Shown piece after piece: positions 6,066 through 7,294 of a DNA stretch of 7,294 nt. Under the pieces are notes generated by a model. It was not told where the DNA came from. It made no database searches and saw only the letters and a program-made list of their open reading frames with translations. Both the position numbers and the translations under genes were made by a program. Every line of letters starts with the position of its first letter. Position 1 is the stretch's first letter. The DNA is from Deltaproteobacteria bacterium (GTDB lineage Bacteria > Desulfobacterota > Desulfarculia > Desulfarculales > Desulfarculaceae): contig JAHLLK010000136.1 in assembly GCA_020444165.1 (NCBI GenBank), forward strand, positions 1-7,294. The letters are read 5' to 3'.

Positions 6066-7130
6066 TCAGACCGGGCTTTCTTCCGGGGACGGGGGCTCCA
6101 GGATCTCCACCAAGGGTTCGTAGGCAAAGCGGCGGCCCCGCCTCTGGCCGGTGATCTCGGCCAAAATGCCCAGCTCGGCCAGTTTGTCCACCAGCTGCCC
6201 GGCGGTGCGCTGGGTCACCTCCAACTGGGCGGCTACCTCCGGCGCGCCGATCACCGGCCGGCCCACCAGCACCTCGCCCAGGGCCAGAGGGTGGCGCGGG
6301 GCCCGGATCCAGGTGCGGATCAAGTCCTGGTGGCTGTGTTGCAGCTCCCAGGCCGCCACCCCCAGCTGCACGGCCCGGTCGGCCGCCGCCTCCACCGCCC
6401 CCAGAAACACTCCCAGCCAAAGCTTCCAACTCCCGGAAGAGCGGATCTGGCGCTCCATCTCGGCCCAGCCGCCGGTAAGCCGGCCGGCCACCCCTCGGAG
6501 CGCGGTGCCCATGAGATAGAAAGGCTCGGCGGCCAGGCCCAAGCGAGGGGCCAGACCGGTCAGGAGCACCCGGCCCGCCAGGCCCCGGCGGGCGTTGCTC
6601 TTGCCCTCCCGTTCCCAGGCGGCCAAGGTGAGCCCCAAGGCCGCCAAGGGCGGCAAACCCGTGTCCAACCAGCGGGCGGCCAGGGTCCAGGCCGCGGAGC
6701 CCGGCACGTCCGGCGGCTCGTCGGCCACCAGGGGATCGAAGCCCCGGGCCAGGAAAGGGGCGTCCAACTCGTGATGCACCCGGTTCACCAGGCTGGGGGT
6801 AAGGGGCCGCTCGCGGGGCTCCGCCGCCACCACCTCGGTGGCCAGCATGGCGCCCACGGCCCAACGCAGCCCCAGGTTGGGCCGGGAAGGGGAGGGATGG
6901 GGCCCCAGAGCCAACAACTCCCGCAGGTCCACCTCATACCCCAGGGCCCGGGACTCCTCGGCCGCGGCCAGGGCCAATAGCGGCCCCCGGGCAAAGGGAC
7001 CCCAGGCGGGCCACAGGCGGGCCAGGAGATGGAGCTGGCCCAGGTGGTGCTCCGCCGCGGCCAAAAGCCGCACCAGAGGAGGCTCCAAGGAAAACTTGGG
7101 GCGGACACTTCTCTCTTCCGTGGCCTCCAC
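6066..7130 (-). CDS. Fic-like/DUF1612-like protein with C-terminal winged helix, apparently lacking the Fic active site
   Basis: The 354-residue product (GTG start) is all-helical in character. Residues 18-75 resemble the N-terminal region of Fic proteins. Residues 160-260 resemble the Fic core, with the WKLWLGVFLGAVEAAADRAV stretch at 235-254 like its closing helices. Residues 281-343 form a winged helix-turn-helix (RPVIGAPEVAAQL, then LAELGILAEITGQRRGRRFA) as at the Fic C-terminus. Aligned without gaps to HPFxDGNGRxGR, the catalytic His falls on Gly176, the Asp on Ala180 and the GNGR block on 181-184 (RRGL); only Gly186-Arg187 remain. AMP transfer therefore seems unlikely, and DNA binding is the better guess. 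GTG at 7130 is chosen because GGGGAGGG ends four bases upstream; an ATG at 7292 would translate repeat DNA. The glycosyltransferase gene follows. The family assignment is by recall and moderate. Confidence 0.68.
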   Translation of the reverse strand: MEATEERSVRPKFSLEPPLVRLLAAAEHHLGQLHLLARLWPAWGPFARGPLLALAAAEESRALGYEVDLRELLALGPHPSPSRPNLGLRWAVGAMLATEVVAAEPRERPLTPSLVNRVHHELDAPFLARGFDPLVADEPPDVPGSAAWTLAARWLDTGLPPLAALGLTLAAWEREGKSNARRGLAGRVLLTGLAPRLGLAAEPFYLMGTALRGVAGRLTGGWAEMERQIRSSGSWKLWLGVFLGAVEAAADRAVQLGVAAWELQHSHQDLIRTWIRAPRHPLALGEVLVGRPVIGAPEVAAQLEVTQRTAGQLVDKLAELGILAEITGQRRGRRFAYEPLVEILEPPSPEESPV

Positions 7131-7142
7131 TACACCCTCCCC

Positions 7143-7200
7143 GCCAGGGTAAATATACTTAACAGAAATTAGTAAGCTATCAGCCCACCATACGCAAGGG
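7143..7200 (-). promoter_or_regulatory. AT-rich promoter region of the Fic-like/glycosyltransferase pair
   Basis: This is the most AT-rich stretch of the right half and lies directly upstream of the ribosome binding site. On the minus strand it contains TATATT (7157-7152), a good -10 word, but without a clear -35 at 17 bases. TTGCGT (7197-7192) is a possible -35 with a poor -10 (TACTAA). An imperfect dyad, CTTA/TAAG, spans 7158-7176 and could be an operator for the helix-turn-helix protein encoded just downstream. The promoter call rests mainly on base composition and position. Confidence 0.4.
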
Positions 7201-7210
7201 TTTTTCCGCC

Positions 7211-7294
7211 GGGAGAGATGGGGAGTGAAGGGGAGATGCCGGGGGGCCCCCTTTTTTGGAAAAAAAGGGGGCCCCCCGGACCCCCCACCCAAAA
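7211..7294 (+). repeat. Interspersed hairpin repeat, copy 3 (cut by the window edge)
   Basis: In plus orientation the blocks are a purine-rich arm (GGGAGAGATGGGGAGTGAAG onward, 7211-7238), then the hairpin, then a C-rich arm (ACCCCCCACCCAAAA), which is cut at the edge. The hairpin has C7239-C7251 pairing with G7267-G7279 (13 G-C pairs) and T7252-T7257 against the A-tract 7260-7266 around GG, with one extra A. Copy 1 has one extra base at the same place. The nearest gene on the left starts at 7130 and runs leftward, so this copy is not downstream of any gene in the window. A gene beyond the right edge may end here. Confidence 0.85.

Noticed and set aside
5437..6864. Minus-strand reading frame of 475 codons
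   Set aside because: It overlaps two better-supported genes in another frame and is made mainly of Gly, Arg and Pro.
4947..6980. Plus-strand reading frame of 677 codons, the longest in the window
   Set aside because: It is antisense to the glycosyltransferase and Fic-like genes. Its product is rich in Gly, Gln, His and Pro without family motifs, as expected for a shadow frame in GC-rich DNA.
7131..7292. N-terminal extension of the Fic-like gene to an ATG at 7292
   Set aside because: The extension would translate the whole repeat hairpin and the AT-rich promoter region. A GTG at 7130 with a good Shine-Dalgarno fits the domain start.
1010..7294. CRISPR array
   Set aside because: The repeats are kilobases apart, in mixed orientation, and no regularly spaced units or spacers exist.

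Overview
The window looks like chromosomal DNA of a GC-rich, Gram-negative bacterium. It holds the end of an rRNA operon, a tRNA-modification gene, a TRAP solute transporter, and a second gene pair on the opposite strand. A sulfate-reducer-like lineage (Desulfobacterota, the former Deltaproteobacteria) would fit the GC content, the TRAP system and the style of intergenic DNA. That placement is inference only; the 23S and 5S fragments could settle it.

Layout. Positions 1 to about 170 are the 3' end of a 23S rRNA, followed by a spacer without tRNA, a 5S rRNA (about 268-385) and a textbook intrinsic terminator (394-430). Positions 430 to 1077 carry no convincing gene. This stretch has a less GC-rich patch with three consecutive hairpins (458-553), then a perfect 14-bp hairpin (979-1009), then the first copy of a striking GC/AT-block repeat (1010-1096). 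On the minus strand, trmO/tsaA (1078-1584) encodes a t6A37 tRNA N6-methyltransferase. Divergent from it, dctP-dctQ-dctM (1795-4680) encode a complete TRAP transporter: periplasmic binding protein, small membrane subunit and large membrane subunit. A structured leader precedes dctP, an intercistronic hairpin separates dctP from dctQ, and dctQ and dctM overlap by four bases.

DctM converges on a minus-strand pair. The upstream gene (6066-7130, GTG start) encodes a Fic-like/DUF1612-like protein with a C-terminal winged helix, in which the Fic catalytic motif appears lost. The downstream gene (4827-6035) encodes a family 2 glycosyltransferase with a helical, TPR-like C-terminal extension. They lie 30 bases apart and probably form an operon.

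The most interesting structure is not a gene. It is a repeat of about 85-130 bases present three times (1010-1096, 4690-4820, 7211-7294). Each copy has a purine-rich arm, a long hairpin of G/C blocks enclosing a T-tract and an A-tract, a C-rich arm, and an A-tract. Two copies share the same one-base asymmetry in the hairpin, and one copy supplies the last codons of trmO. It resembles a terminator in form, but one copy is in an orientation and position that a simple terminator role does not explain.
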